Shown: positions 17,493 through 27,205, counted from the first letter of the stretch. The stretch is DNA of 64,000 nt from Pedobacter boryungensis (GCF_013204825.1 NZ_JABMKV010000002.1:434001-498000); one strand, 5' to 3'. The notes: a model not told the origin generated them from the letters alone. Numbers and translations are program-made.

Positions 17493-19154
17493 ATGGCTGA
17501 TATAGTAAAAATGCCCAAAATGAGCGATACCATGACCGAAGGGGTAATGGCGAAGTGGCATAAAAAAGTGGGCGATAAAGTTAAAAGCGGTGATGTTTTA
17601 GCCGAAGTGGAGACTGATAAAGCTACGATGGATTTAGAATCTTACTGGGATGGAACGTTATTATTTGTTGGCGTTGAAGAAGGTAAAGCTGTTCCAGTTG
17701 ACGCTGTGATTGCAGTAATTGGTAAAGAAGGCGAAGACTACAAAGCTGCTTTGGAAGCAGAATCAGGAAATCAGAAGGCTGAAAGTCCGAAAGAAGAAGC
17801 TCCTAAATCAGAAGAGAAAAAAGAAGAAGCTCCTGTTCAAGGCGGTGGTTTAAGCGAAGAAGAATTAGCTAAAAAAGGTGTAACGGTAATTCGTATGCCT
17901 TTATTAAGTGATACAATGACTGAAGGCGTTATCGCCGAATGGCATAAAAAAGTTGGTGATAAAGTAAAAGATGATGATATTTTAGCTGATGTAGAAACCG
18001 ATAAGGCAACTATGGAAGTGATGGGTTATGCAACTGGAACTTTATTGCACATTGGCGTAGAAAAAGGTTCTGCAGCAAAAGTAAATGGTATTATTGCTAT
18101 CGTTGGCCCAGAAGGTACTGATGTTTCTGGTATTTTAGCTGGGGGTGATGCTCCTGCAGCAAAATCTGAGAGTAAAGATTCAGAAAAATCGGAAGGTTTA
18201 AAAACTGAAGCACCTAAGGAAGAAGAAAAAGCTCAAGTTGTATCAAATGCAAATGGTGGTCGTATAATTGCATCGCCACTGGCTAAGAAAATTGCAAAAG
18301 ATAAAGGAATTGATTTAGCACAGGTTTCTGGGAGCGCAGAAGGTGGACGTATCATTAAAAAAGATATCGAAAACTATAAGCCTGCAGTTGCTTCGCAACA
18401 GTCAGAAAGCTCAAAGTCAGAAAGTCCGAAAGCTGCTGCGGCTACTCCAGTAATTCCAACTTATGTTGGAGAAGTTAAATTTACTGAGCAACCAGTATCG
18501 CAAATGCGTAAAGTAATTGCTAAACGTTTAGCGGAAAGCCTATTTACTGCTCCACATTTCTATTTAACTGTAAGTATAGATATGGATGGCGCAATGGCTG
18601 CTCGTACTGCAATTAATGCAGTTGCTCCTGTAAAAGTTTCGTTTAACGATATCGTAATTAAAGCAGTTGCTATCGCCTTGAAAAAACACCCAGCTGTTAA
18701 CTCATCATGGGGTGGCGATAAAATCCGTTTCAATGAGCATACTAACATTGGTGTTGCTATGGCTGTTGAAGATGGTTTATTAGTACCTGTTGTTCGTTTT
18801 GCTGACGGTAAATCACTATCTCACATTTCTGCAGAAGTAAAAGATTTTGGCGCTAAAGCAAAAGCTAAAAAATTACAACCAGCAGATTGGGAAGGTTCAA
18901 CATTTACAGTTTCTAACTTAGGTATGTTTGGTATTGATGAATTTACATCTATTATCAATTCTCCAGACGGAGCCATTCTATCTGTTGGTGCTATACAAGC
19001 GGTTCCTGTTGTTAAGAATGGTGCCGTTGTACCTGGTAATGTAATGAAGTTAACTTTAGGTTGTGATCACCGTGTGGTAGATGGAGCAACTGGAGCTCAA
19101 TTCTTACAAACCTTAAAAGGATTATTAGAAGAACCAATTCGATTATTAGCATAA
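17493..19154 (+). CDS. aceF: Pyruvate dehydrogenase E2, dihydrolipoyl acetyltransferase with two lipoyl domains
   Basis: The 553-residue protein has two N-terminal lipoyl domains with lipoylated Lys43 and Lys171 (both in ETDKATM), Ala/Glu/Lys/Pro-rich linkers, an E1/E3-binding domain (IASPLAKKIAKDKGIDL), and a C-terminal catalytic domain ending with His526 and Asp530 in CDHRVVDG. It transfers acetyl groups from lipoate to CoA and forms the complex core. It is co-transcribed with pdhA. A terminator follows. Confidence 0.95.
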   Translation: MADIVKMPKMSDTMTEGVMAKWHKKVGDKVKSGDVLAEVETDKATMDLESYWDGTLLFVGVEEGKAVPVDAVIAVIGKEGEDYKAALEAESGNQKAESPKEEAPKSEEKKEEAPVQGGGLSEEELAKKGVTVIRMPLLSDTMTEGVIAEWHKKVGDKVKDDDILADVETDKATMEVMGYATGTLLHIGVEKGSAAKVNGIIAIVGPEGTDVSGILAGGDAPAAKSESKDSEKSEGLKTEAPKEEEKAQVVSNANGGRIIASPLAKKIAKDKGIDLAQVSGSAEGGRIIKKDIENYKPAVASQQSESSKSESPKAAAATPVIPTYVGEVKFTEQPVSQMRKVIAKRLAESLFTAPHFYLTVSIDMDGAMAARTAINAVAPVKVSFNDIVIKAVAIALKKHPAVNSSWGGDKIRFNEHTNIGVAMAVEDGLLVPVVRFADGKSLSHISAEVKDFGAKAKAKKLQPADWEGSTFTVSNLGMFGIDEFTSIINSPDGAILSVGAIQAVPVVKNGAVVPGNVMKLTLGCDHRVVDGATGAQFLQTLKGLLEEPIRLLA

Positions 19155-19198
19155 TCACTTGTCATCCTTAGCTTGTCAAAGGATCTCATTATAAACTT

Positions 19199-19226
19199 AA
19201 AGCTACCTCAAAAGGGTAGCTTTTTT
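19199..19226 (+). terminator. Terminator of the pdhA-aceF operon
   Basis: AAAGCTACC (19199-19207) pairs with GGTAGCTTT (19215-19223) and runs into a T stretch. A short TTGTCATCCT...AAAGGATCTC segment (19159-19189) before it looks like a piece of a dispersed palindromic repeat. Confidence 0.85.
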
Positions 19227-19284
19227 ATTTCGGTGTTATTTAAAAATAACATTATCTTAGATAAAGCATTTAATTTCAGCGTAT

Positions 19285-20445
19285 ATGAATAATGGACTTA
19301 ACCAGCCAATTCAATTAAACCAGCGTACAATAATAGTTGATGTACTCAGAGGTTGGGCACTATTTGGTGTTGTACTCATGAATTATTTCGATTTCTTCAC
19401 ACTTGGCAGAGATTGGACAACTTATAAACCAGATCTTTTTACTAATATTCTTTTTTATATAACAAGTATTATTTTCTCTGCTAAATCATGGACATTACTA
19501 AGTTTGCTTTTTGGTTATGGCTTTGCTGTTCTTATGAATAATATTAAAGAAAAAGGACATAATCCATATAGTTTTTTTGCTGGAAGAATGTTTTGGTTAT
19601 TGGTATTAGCATTAATTAATAGTGCTTTGTTTTTTGGCGATATATTAAAGGATTATGCGGTGCTAGGTTTGTTGTTGCTGTGTTTTTATCGTGCATCTGC
19701 AAAGACTGCATTTATCACTAGTTTAATTTTATTACTAGCAATCCCTGCACTCAGTAGCTACATCTATTCTTTAAATAATACCAATTGGGCAGAACTACCT
19801 AAATTATTTCCGTTATATAAGAGTAATAACCCCATAGACGTTTTAGGTTTTGGCCTACAGGCAACCTATTTAGCGCAAATAATTAGCAAGCCCTATTTAT
19901 ATACTGTTCACGTAGTTATGTTCTGCTGTTTTTTATGGGGATTTTCTTTGTATAAAATCAACTTCTTTAATGAGTTGAATACCAAGAAAAAATGGATTAA
20001 AACTACATTTTGGACTAGTTTAATCATTGCGATTTTGTTAACAGGATTTTCAATGTTGGACACAAACATGAAATGGAATGTTTCAAAATATTATAATATC
20101 AGGTATTGGATAATTTTGAGCTCTATGCTTTTTATCGCAACCTCAATTTGTTGGCTTTATATATCAGGTAAGCTAAAAAATGCATTTGCAAGCATGGCTA
20201 TTATGGGTAAAATGACATTAACAAATTACATGACCCAAAACTTAATAGGCTTACTTGTTTTCTCTGGTTTTGGTTTCGGTATTTGGAATACAAAACCGCT
20301 TTGGTTTTATCTAATATTAGCCATAGTAGTTTATATTGTACAAGTTTACTTTAGCAAATGGTGGTTATCGAGATATAATTATGGTCCAATAGAATGGATT
20401 TGGCGTCAATTGAGTTATCGCAAACGCCTTCAACTTAAAAAATAA
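19285..20445 (+). CDS. DUF418-family polytopic membrane protein
   Basis: The 386-residue protein has about ten hydrophobic helices. It starts with the family signature DVLRGWALFGVVLMNYFDF and has the DUF418 core in the last 150 residues (MGKMTLTNYMTQNLIG and, near the C-terminus, YNYGPIEWIWRQLSYRK). Members resemble acyltransferase-like or transport proteins (YeiB), but the substrate is unknown. It stands alone between the PDH operon and hisS. Confidence 0.9.
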   Translation: MNNGLNQPIQLNQRTIIVDVLRGWALFGVVLMNYFDFFTLGRDWTTYKPDLFTNILFYITSIIFSAKSWTLLSLLFGYGFAVLMNNIKEKGHNPYSFFAGRMFWLLVLALINSALFFGDILKDYAVLGLLLLCFYRASAKTAFITSLILLLAIPALSSYIYSLNNTNWAELPKLFPLYKSNNPIDVLGFGLQATYLAQIISKPYLYTVHVVMFCCFLWGFSLYKINFFNELNTKKKWIKTTFWTSLIIAILLTGFSMLDTNMKWNVSKYYNIRYWIILSSMLFIATSICWLYISGKLKNAFASMAIMGKMTLTNYMTQNLIGLLVFSGFGFGIWNTKPLWFYLILAIVVYIVQVYFSKWWLSRYNYGPIEWIWRQLSYRKRLQLKK

Positions 20446-20508
20446 ATCACCAAATAAATTAAGAAAAAGTGTCTTAATTCCTTGCTCTTTGTTCAATAAT
20501 CTTTTTTG

Positions 20509-20516
20509 TACTTTTG
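20509..20516 (+). promoter_or_regulatory. Promoter -7 element TACTTTTG immediately before hisS
   Basis: TACTTTTG lies exactly 4 nt before the ATG at 20521, so transcription would begin at or next to the start codon. TTTG at 20488-20491 may be the -33 element (17-bp spacer). This predicts a leaderless mRNA and argues against the longer TTG-started reading from 20506. Confidence 0.6.
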
Positions 20517-20520
20517 CGCC

Positions 20521-21912
20521 ATGTCTATTACCAAGCCCAGTTTACCAAAAGGAACAAGAGATTTTTCGCCACAAGAAATGGTGAAACGCAACTATATTTT
20601 TGATACCATTAAAGCTGTTTTCAAAAAATATGGTTATGCAGAAATTCAAACTCCAAGTATGGAGAACTTGCAAACTTTAACTGGTAAATATGGTGATGAA
20701 GGGGATAAATTGATTTTCAAAATTCTTAATTCTGGAGAATTCTTGAATGATCCAAAAAAGAAATCGTTTGACTTTGCACAGGATGAAAACAGCAATAAAC
20801 TGGTGAGTCTAATCTCTGAAAAAGCTTTACGTTACGACTTAACAGTACCTTTCGCACGTTATGTAGTAATGCACCAAAGTGAAATTTCATTTCCCTTTAA
20901 ACGTTTTCAAGTACAACCTGTTTGGCGAGCAGATAGACCACAAAAAGGTAGATACAGAGAATTTTATCAATGTGATGCAGATGTGGTTGGTTCTCCATCA
21001 TTAATAAATGAGGCGGAGTTTATTTTAATTTACCATGAAGCTTTAAAAAATTTAGGTTTAAAAGATTTCGATATTAAAATCAATAACCGAAAAATTTTAT
21101 CAGGTATAGCCGAAATTATTGGTAAACCAGCATTAATTGTAGATATGACTGTTGCAATTGATAAGCTAGATAAAATAGGTTTTGATGGCGTTACTAAGGA
21201 ATTATTAGAACGTGGTTTTAGCAATACGGATATAGAAAAATTAGAACCTGTAATCATGTTAAAAGGTTCGAATACTGAAAAGCTGGAAAGTTTAAAAACT
21301 GTTTTGGCAAGTTCTGAAATTGGTTTAAAAGGAATTGTAGAGATTGAAACTGTTTTCGACTATGTTAGTAAACTCACAACCGAAAATTCACAGCTGAAAG
21401 CCGCTATTGAGCTAGATATAACTCTAGCTCGTGGTTTAAATTATTATACAGGCTGTATTTTCGAAGTTAAAACCAATGAGGTTGCAATGGGAAGTATTGG
21501 TGGTGGCGGTCGTTATGATGACTTAACGGGTATGTTTGGTTTAAAAGATTTAACTGGTGTAGGAATTTCATTTGGTGCAGATCGAATTTACGATGTGCTA
21601 GAAGAACTCAACTTATTTCCGGCATCTGCTGCACAGGGTACCAAAGTGCTAATTAGTAATTTTGATGAAGCCGCAGAGATGTATGCTCTGCCAATTATAC
21701 AGGAATTAAGAGCTGCTAATATTTCTGCAGAGTTATATCCAGCTGCAGCGAAACTTAAAAAGCAAATGAGTTATGCAGATGCTAAAAATATCCCATATGT
21801 GATTTTAATTGGCGGGGATGAAATGAATAGCGGATTACTAACCTTAAAAGATATGGAAAGCGGAGATCAGCAAAAGTTGGATATCGCTGCCATTATAGCA
21901 AAACTTAAATAA
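20521..21912 (+). CDS. hisS: Histidine--tRNA ligase
   Basis: Starting at ATG 20521 the protein has 463 residues, a class II aminoacyl-tRNA synthetase with motif 1 near [12 protein letters not shown], motif 2 around [19 protein letters not shown], and the histidine-specific [15 protein letters not shown] followed by [16 protein letters not shown]. The C-terminal anticodon-binding domain ends the protein. It charges tRNA-His. The stop codon directly abuts the stop of the convergent methyltransferase gene with no spacer and no terminator. Confidence 0.96.
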   Translation: MSITKPSLPKGTRDFSPQEMVKRNYIFDTIKAVFKKYGYAEIQTPSMENLQTLTGKYGDEGDKLIFKILNSGEFLNDPKKKSFDFAQDENSNKLVSLISEKALRYDLTVPFARYVVMHQSEISFPFKRFQVQPVWRADRPQKGRYREFYQCDADVVGSPSLINEAEFILIYHEALKNLGLKDFDIKINNRKILSGIAEIIGKPALIVDMTVAIDKLDKIGFDGVTKELLERGFSNTDIEKLEPVIMLKGSNTEKLESLKTVLASSEIGLKGIVEIETVFDYVSKLTTENSQLKAAIELDITLARGLNYYTGCIFEVKTNEVAMGSIGGGGRYDDLTGMFGLKDLTGVGISFGADRIYDVLEELNLFPASAAQGTKVLISNFDEAAEMYALPIIQELRAANISAELYPAAAKLKKQMSYADAKNIPYVILIGGDEMNSGLLTLKDMESGDQQKLDIAAIIAKLK

Positions 21913-22650
21913 TTAAGAATTTCTTCCAACCTTAAGTAAAAGTGGAAAATGAATAGCCATTTGCTCATTATTTCCCCACGCTTTTCTTAAATCTTCATAA
22001 ACTAAAGCCATTGGATTTTCTCCGTTTGCTTTAATGTAATGTTGTAGTGAAGACCATGTTTCTAGGTAACCAATTAATTGCTCAAAATTCCATTCCGTTA
22101 AAATTTCTAATACAGGACTTTCTATCTCTTTAAATGGAAAAGGAATATTTAAGTAGTTGTCCTCAATATGTCTTCTTTCCTCATCCCAATATTTGCCTAA
22201 AATATCTTCATATAAATAATGCACAACTTTATCTACTTCTGGATTTATGTGCATAATGCCATAACCAATGGCGGCAAATATTCCACCCGGCTTTAAAACA
22301 CGCTTTACTTCTGTAAAAAAGGTATCAAACTTAAACCAATGAATTGCCTGTGCAACAGTAATTAAATCAAAGTGATGATCTGCAAATTCCGTTTGCTCGG
22401 CGGATTCAACTTTGTAGTTAATGTTAGCTAATTGTGGTGCATTAATTAGTTGTTTCTCACTTATATCTGTGGCCTCAACATAATTAAATTTTTTAGCAAG
22501 TTCTACAGCAACCTGACCATTCCCTGTAGCACAATCCCAAGCAAATTCAGTGTGTTCTACTTGAGAAAAAAGGAAATCATAAAGTTTCTCAGGATACTTT
22601 GGTCTAAACTTAGCATATTGTGCAGATTGGGTGGAGAAATTATCTTTCAT
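21913..22650 (-). CDS. SAM-dependent methyltransferase (Methyltransf_11 type)
   Basis: The 245-residue protein has motif I as AWDCATGNGQVAVEL, an acidic residue after motif I in EATDISE, motif II-like FDLITVAQAIHWF, and VLKPGGIF, all typical of class I methyltransferases of the UbiE/Tmt group (AIHWF is usual in this subgroup). The substrate is unknown. Its start overlaps the end of the upstream NTF2-like gene by 11 bp, showing a two-gene operon. Confidence 0.9.
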   Translation of the reverse strand: MKDNFSTQSAQYAKFRPKYPEKLYDFLFSQVEHTEFAWDCATGNGQVAVELAKKFNYVEATDISEKQLINAPQLANINYKVESAEQTEFADHHFDLITVAQAIHWFKFDTFFTEVKRVLKPGGIFAAIGYGIMHINPEVDKVVHYLYEDILGKYWDEERRHIEDNYLNIPFPFKEIESPVLEILTEWNFEQLIGYLETWSSLQHYIKANGENPMALVYEDLRKAWGNNEQMAIHFPLLLKVGRNS

Positions 22651-23110
22651 TATTCATGAATTTAGTTAAGTTACTTAAAGCTGTGGTTTGAATTTTATTT
22701 TTCAAAAACCCTGTCCACCCTAACAACATTCCGCTTAATCCTAAAGCTTGTTTTGCCCAAGTATAAAAGTTAAAATTATCTACATGCTTAACTATTTTCC
22801 CATTTTCGAATTCAAAACTTGCATCAATTCGGTTTATTACTTTTTTACCAGTTGCTGAAAATGTATAATAAGCGTCCCAATGTGCTTTACCTGTAGTTTC
22901 ATCAGCAGATATATTGTTAAATTCTAATCTTAAATCTTTACCCTTTAAAATTAACATTTCCCACATTGCTTTAACTTGCTCTGCATTTAGATTTTTAAAA
23001 ATGGCATCACTAAAAATGGCATTATCTGCATAACAAGCTTGCATGCCTTTATAATCCTTATTTTTAAAACAGGTATAAAAAGTGTTAATGAGTTGTTCGT
23101 TTGCGTTCAT
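22640..23110 (-). CDS. NTF2-like / SnoaL-like small protein
   Basis: The 156-residue protein reads NTFYTCFKNKDYKGMQACYADNAIFSD, then WDAYYTFSATGKKVINRIDASFEFENGKIVKHVDNF, the usual pattern of the cystatin-like alpha+beta barrel of SnoaL/NTF2 proteins, in which the hydrophobic pocket binds a small molecule. Function is unknown. It overlaps the methyltransferase gene, so both probably act together. Confidence 0.85.
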   Translation of the reverse strand: MNANEQLINTFYTCFKNKDYKGMQACYADNAIFSDAIFKNLNAEQVKAMWEMLILKGKDLRLEFNNISADETTGKAHWDAYYTFSATGKKVINRIDASFEFENGKIVKHVDNFNFYTWAKQALGLSGMLLGWTGFLKNKIQTTALSNLTKFMNNER

Positions 23111-23176
23111 TAGCTTTAGTTTTCTTAAATGTAGGAAAATATTGCTGAACGAACTTAGCCTAGACTAAATCAAGAA

Positions 23177-23572
23177 TTACAAATAGGTTTTTCCTGCAAG
23201 AATACCTTCAATTTTATCTAAAAGGTCATCTATATCAAAAGGTTTAGCTAAAAATCCATTTGGTTTATGTGAGCCATGTTGAATATTTTGAGCAGTGTAT
23301 TTTGCTGAAATCATAAGCACTGGAATGTCAGCAGTTTTTTCGTTCGTGCGAATTTGCGTAAGTAATTCCCTACCATCAGCATCAGGAAGCATAATGTCGA
23401 GTATCATTAAATCTGGTTGGAAAGCATGAATATGGTCCATCATATTCGCACTTTTATTTAGGCCAGAAACTTTGTAAGCTTCACTTTGTAGAATTAAAGT
23501 TATCACATCTAAAATAGCATGATTATCTTCTATAACTAAGATGTTTTTGTACGATTTAGAATTTTTTGCCAA
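23177..23572 (-). CDS. Single-domain response regulator (receiver only)
   Basis: The protein is one receiver domain: VIEDNHAILDV with the acidic pair, phospho-acceptor Asp in DLMILDIMLPDADG, a conserved Ser in VLMISAK and Lys in FLAKPFD. No output domain follows, so it acts by protein contact or in a phosphorelay. A reading frame reaching back to an ATG at 23680 exists, but its first 36 residues do not belong to the fold and a -7 element TATCTTTG (complement of 23598-23605) sits inside it. The TTG at 23572 (LAKNSKSYKNILVIED) is therefore preferred. Confidence 0.8.
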   Translation of the reverse strand: MAKNSKSYKNILVIEDNHAILDVITLILQSEAYKVSGLNKSANMMDHIHAFQPDLMILDIMLPDADGRELLTQIRTNEKTADIPVLMISAKYTAQNIQHGSHKPNGFLAKPFDIDDLLDKIEGILAGKTYL

Positions 23573-23597
23573 TGCGGTAGTATGTTTTAATATCTTA

Positions 23598-23605
23598 CAA
23601 AGATA
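23598..23605 (-). promoter_or_regulatory. Promoter -7 element of the receiver-only gene
   Basis: Read on the minus strand this is TATCTTTG, a match to TAnnTTTG, 25 bp before the proposed TTG start. It decides the start, because the transcript would begin downstream of the distant ATG. Confidence 0.45.
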
Positions 23606-23729
23606 TTTATTGCAATGATATTTTAAACTAAAATTATTTAGAGAAAATATGAGTAAATTTATTGTCAGAATTTGATACATGCAAACATATATGCTATAAA
23701 TTACCTTTCTTTATTAAAAACAATTCGAT

Positions 23730-24146
23730 ATGAAAAGAAATGCAACAGCCGTTTGGAATGGCACAGGAAAAGACGGAAAAGGAACATTGACCACACAAAG
23801 TGGAACATTAAATCAGACACAATATTCTTTCAAAAGTCGCTTTGAAGAAGGTGTGGGTACAAACCCTGAAGAGTTAGTTGCTGCGGCACATTCGGGTTGT
23901 TTTACCATGAAGTTGAGTTTTAATATTTCTGCAGAAAATATTACACCCGAAGAAATTACAACCAAAGCTACAGTTAATCTTAATCCAGAAAAAGGAGAAA
24001 TTGTGGATATACATTTGGAGGTAAAAGTTAAAGCAACAGGGTTGTCACAAAGTAAATTTGATGAGCTTGTTGCCGATGCAAAAGCAAATTGTCCAATTTC
24101 TAAGTTGTTAAACACTACAATAACTATAGAGGCTGAACTTTTATAA
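23730..24146 (+). CDS. OsmC-family peroxiredoxin
   Basis: The 138-residue protein has the two redox cysteines of OsmC/Ohr proteins: Cys57 in [13 protein letters not shown] and Cys121 in ANCPISKLL, with [11 protein letters not shown] before the first. The sequence favours OsmC rather than Ohr. The family reduces organic hydroperoxides in the cytoplasm. It is monocistronic, with a terminator behind it, and a near-consensus TACCTTTC lies 21 bp upstream of the ATG. Confidence 0.92.
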   Translation: MKRNATAVWNGTGKDGKGTLTTQSGTLNQTQYSFKSRFEEGVGTNPEELVAAAHSGCFTMKLSFNISAENITPEEITTKATVNLNPEKGEIVDIHLEVKVKATGLSQSKFDELVADAKANCPISKLLNTTITIEAELL

Positions 24147-24166
24147 AGTTCTTTTTCTTTAATTTG

Positions 24167-24203
24167 AAAACGCTGTTTCAATTTTTGGAACAGCGTTTTT
24201 ATT
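24167..24203 (+). terminator. Terminator after the osmC-like gene
   Basis: The arms at 24167-24178 and 24187-24199 (core ACGCTGTT/AACAGCGT) form a stem followed by a T run. Confidence 0.8.
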
Positions 24204-24239
24204 TCACAGTTTTTAACATTAAAGCGAATTAAATATTAT

Positions 24240-24247
24240 TAACTTTG
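24240..24247 (+). promoter_or_regulatory. Promoter -7 element TAACTTTG of the alpha/beta hydrolase gene
   Basis: TAACTTTG matches TAnnTTTG and lies 31 bp before the ATG at 24279. No clear -33 TTTG is seen at 19-20 bp. Confidence 0.5.
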
Positions 24248-24278
24248 AATCTCACTAAATGTGAGGTAATTAGATTTT

Positions 24279-25589
24279 ATGAAGAAAACCATCCTTTTAA
24301 TTGCACTATTATTTGTAAGTACAGTTTCATTCTCTCAAAATGTTTTAAGCCTGTTTGGTAAAGCTAATGAGTTTTTCACCTTATTAGAAGAAGGAAAATT
24401 TGATACAGCTCATGCCTATTTCGCAGAAAGTGAACAAGCTAAAGTTTCTGTCGAAAATTTAAAACAACTATGGGGTTCTGTAAAAACAAAATTGGGGAAA
24501 ACAGAGTCTTTAGAGGCGATTCAAAGTAAAGTACAGGGACAATATTATGTTGTAATTGTAAACGGTAAATTTGAAAAGGATGAGCAAGATTTTATGCTAG
24601 CTTTCGATAAAAGTGAAAAATTAGTTGGACTTTTTATGGCCCCAAAAGCGGTAACATATGCCAAGCCTAGTTACGCTGCTGATACCACTTTATACCAAGA
24701 AAAATCAGTTTATCTTCAAACGTCAGGTCATCAACTTGCGGCAATAATTACTACGCCTAAAAATGTAAAAAATTTCCCCGTAATTGTTCTTGTACATGGT
24801 TCTGGACCTAGTGATATGGATGAAACTGTAGGTCCAAATAAACCTCTAAAAGATTTAGCTTTAGGGCTTGCTTCAAAAGGAATTGGTTCTGTACGTTATG
24901 TGAAAAGAACGTTAATTTATCCAAATGATTTTAGAGGTGTATTTACAGTTAAAGAAGAAGTAATGGATGATGCTTTAGCGGCAGTTGCATTGGCTAAAAC
25001 CATTTCTGGTGCAGACACAAAAAGCATTTATTTATTAGGACATAGTTTAGGTGGAATGCTAGCTCCTCGTTTGGCTACCATGGCTCCAGACTTAAAAGGA
25101 ATTATATTAGCAGCCGCTCCTGCTAGAAAATTAACGGACATTATTTTAGACCAAAATAAATATATGTTTGAACTTGCAAAAGACACTACGCAAGCTGCCA
25201 AAGATAAAATGCAAGAAGTAATTGGTGAAATAGGGAAGAGTAGAATTTCACAATTGGGAACTATGAAAGCAGACTCGCTTGTGATAGGTTTACCAGCATC
25301 TTATTGGGTTGATTTAAATTCTTATGATCAAGTTGCTGTTGCCAAAAAATTAAAGCAGCGTATTCTTGTTTTTCAAGGAGGAAATGATTTTCAAGTTTCT
25401 GAGGTTGATTATAATTTGTGGAATACAGCTTTGGGTAAAAAATCAAACGCAATTTTAAAGTTGTATCCAGAATTAAATCATTTGTTAAGCCCGCAAACAG
25501 AGAAAGGCACAACAGCACAATATCAAACGCCAGTTAATGTTTCAGAAAAGCTAATCGATGATATCGCGGCATGGATTAAGGCTAAATAA
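24279..25589 (+). CDS. Secreted alpha/beta hydrolase with N-terminal DUF3887-like domain
   Basis: The 436-residue protein has a signal peptide ending TVSFSQ, a roughly 100-residue DUF3887-like domain (FFTLLEEGKFDTAHAYF), and an alpha/beta hydrolase domain with oxyanion motif VHGSGPSDMDE, nucleophile Ser256 in LLGHSLGGMLAPR, and a likely catalytic His in ELNHLL. It should hydrolyse an ester or amide in the periplasm; the substrate is unknown. The domain pairing is common among Bacteroidota hydrolases. Confidence 0.88.
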   Translation: MKKTILLIALLFVSTVSFSQNVLSLFGKANEFFTLLEEGKFDTAHAYFAESEQAKVSVENLKQLWGSVKTKLGKTESLEAIQSKVQGQYYVVIVNGKFEKDEQDFMLAFDKSEKLVGLFMAPKAVTYAKPSYAADTTLYQEKSVYLQTSGHQLAAIITTPKNVKNFPVIVLVHGSGPSDMDETVGPNKPLKDLALGLASKGIGSVRYVKRTLIYPNDFRGVFTVKEEVMDDALAAVALAKTISGADTKSIYLLGHSLGGMLAPRLATMAPDLKGIILAAAPARKLTDIILDQNKYMFELAKDTTQAAKDKMQEVIGEIGKSRISQLGTMKADSLVIGLPASYWVDLNSYDQVAVAKKLKQRILVFQGGNDFQVSEVDYNLWNTALGKKSNAILKLYPELNHLLSPQTEKGTTAQYQTPVNVSEKLIDDIAAWIKAK

Positions 25590-25630
25590 CAATTAGTAAA
25601 GCGCTTATTATAATTTTCCTTAAAAAAGCG

Positions 25631-25638
25631 TACCTTTG
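25631..25638 (+). promoter_or_regulatory. Promoter -7 element TACCTTTG of the DnaJ-KTSC gene
   Basis: TACCTTTGC is the most canonical Bacteroidota -7 element in this part of the window. The ATG is at 25716, so the leader would be about 70 nt. Confidence 0.5.
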
Positions 25639-25715
25639 CACAAAAATTGTTTTACTGAGTGTTGCGCTTTAAAAATTTGCAATTATTTCATAAACAATAA
25701 CATATAAAAAGGTTT

Positions 25716-26162
25716 ATGAAAAAAGTTGGAGATTACAGAAAAATATTAGGTGTTACTAAGGCTACAGAGTTAAAAGAAATCAAGAGTATTTACAGAGGCT
25801 TGATGAAAGATTGGCACCCTGATAAGTTTAGTGCTGATGCAGATAAACACACAGAAGCTGAAGAAAAAAGTAAAGAGATTATCGAAGCGTATAATTTTTT
25901 ATTAAGTATTGCACCTGAAACTTTGGAGCATTCAAAAGAAGAATATATCCAAACTACTACATTATCAAATATTCAAGATTTTCAATATAAAGACCAAATT
26001 TTAAGAATTGATTTTTTTGATGGTAGCGGCTACGAATACTTTGACGTACCAAGAGCAATGTATATTAAATTAGTAAACGCAGACTCTCCGGGTAGATTCG
26101 CAAGAAGACATATTTTTAATGCATTCCCATATCGTAATGTGAGTAAATTGGCAACTGCCTAA
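25716..26162 (+). CDS. J-domain protein with C-terminal KTSC domain
   Basis: The 148-residue protein has an N-terminal J domain with the HPD motif in DWHPDKFSADAD (about residues 1-70) and a C-terminal KTSC-like domain (LRIDFFDGSGYEYFDVPRAM, then GRFARRHIFNAFPYR). The J domain would stimulate a DnaK-type ATPase. KTSC domains are small beta folds of unknown binding partner, sometimes linked to RNA or ribosome functions. It lacks the Gly/Phe and zinc regions of DnaJ proper, so it is a specialised co-chaperone. Confidence 0.88.
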   Translation: MKKVGDYRKILGVTKATELKEIKSIYRGLMKDWHPDKFSADADKHTEAEEKSKEIIEAYNFLLSIAPETLEHSKEEYIQTTTLSNIQDFQYKDQILRIDFFDGSGYEYFDVPRAMYIKLVNADSPGRFARRHIFNAFPYRNVSKLATA

Positions 26163-26211
26163 TAATTTATATTAAGGAATTAAGAAAATTACATTCAATT
26201 ATCTTAATTCT

Positions 26212-27054
26212 TTAATGTTTAACTTTTCCATACTCCAACCAATTCTTCACTTCGTAATTATAAGCTAAAATAGTAGGCACGTTTATGCTATCTATTTGTT
26301 TCCAATCCAGAAGTTCATCAATAAAATAAGGTTCCTCAAAACCTGATGCAATGCAAGCCTGAGTATAGAATTCTTTTCTAGAAGGATGATGTGGAGTTAC
26401 CCCATGGTATGTTTTTCCAAATGCTTCTTGATTAATTATAGCTTCAGTCAGTCCAATACAATCAGATAAATGAATTAAATTTATTGGAGCTAAACCATTA
26501 GAAATATCTTTTTTACCAGCAAAATGCTTTGCCAAATTCCTATTTGGACCAATCAATCCCCCAAAGCGAATAATAGTTGTTGTGAATGAAGGATTACTCT
26601 TTAAAATATTTTCTGCTTGTAATAATGTTTTGCCCGAAGCTGTTTGTGGTTCAGGAATTATCGTTTCATCTACAATAAAATTTCCATCTTGATAAACCCC
26701 AGTAGAGCTAATGAAAATAATTTGTTCCACCCTAGCTTTTTCAGCTGCCAGAGCAATCGCATCTATTTTTGTAATAAATGAATCTAACTCTGGGGAATTG
26801 CTCTTTGGTGGAATGGCAATACATAAAATAGCACAGTTAAAAAAATCTGCATCATATGCAATTTCTTTTTCTGATAGATTAATTAAAAACGGTTTTATTC
26901 CAACTTCATTCAGTAGGGTTAATTTATTACTGCTTGTGGTAGATCCATTAACAGTAAAACCATTTTCAATTAACTTTTTTGCTAAAGCCAAGCCATACCA
27001 ACCACAGCCTAAAATGCTGATTTTCTTTTTTTGTTCTGAATGATTAGTTGTCAT
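26212..27054 (-). CDS. NAD(P)-binding epimerase-like protein (YeeZ type)
   Basis: Starting from ATG 27054 (three codons after a TTG) the protein has 280 residues. It opens with the Rossmann motif ISILGCGWYGLALAKKL and contains IIFISSTGVYQD and TTIIRFGGLIGPNR. This pattern, with CGWYG in the glycine loop, is that of the YeeZ subgroup of atypical short-chain dehydrogenases, whose substrate is not known. The tyrosine of the usual YxxxK motif is not obvious. Confidence 0.82.
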   Translation of the reverse strand: MTTNHSEQKKKISILGCGWYGLALAKKLIENGFTVNGSTTSSNKLTLLNEVGIKPFLINLSEKEIAYDADFFNCAILCIAIPPKSNSPELDSFITKIDAIALAAEKARVEQIIFISSTGVYQDGNFIVDETIIPEPQTASGKTLLQAENILKSNPSFTTTIIRFGGLIGPNRNLAKHFAGKKDISNGLAPINLIHLSDCIGLTEAIINQEAFGKTYHGVTPHHPSRKEFYTQACIASGFEEPYFIDELLDWKQIDSINVPTILAYNYEVKNWLEYGKVKH

Positions 27055-27205
27055 CAAATTCAATTTAGAGCAAGATAGGCTAATGGATCATAAAGAATGT
27101 CACCTTAAAAATAAATTTCTAAAAGAATTAGTTTTATGCTGTAAATTTCGAGTGGCACTGTTGTTGTGTAGTCTTATTTGATTTCATGTCTAATAATTAA
27201 TTACG

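Noticed and set aside
20506..20520. Longer hisS start at TTG 20506
   Set aside because: It overlaps the -7 element; the conserved N-terminus begins at ATG 20521.
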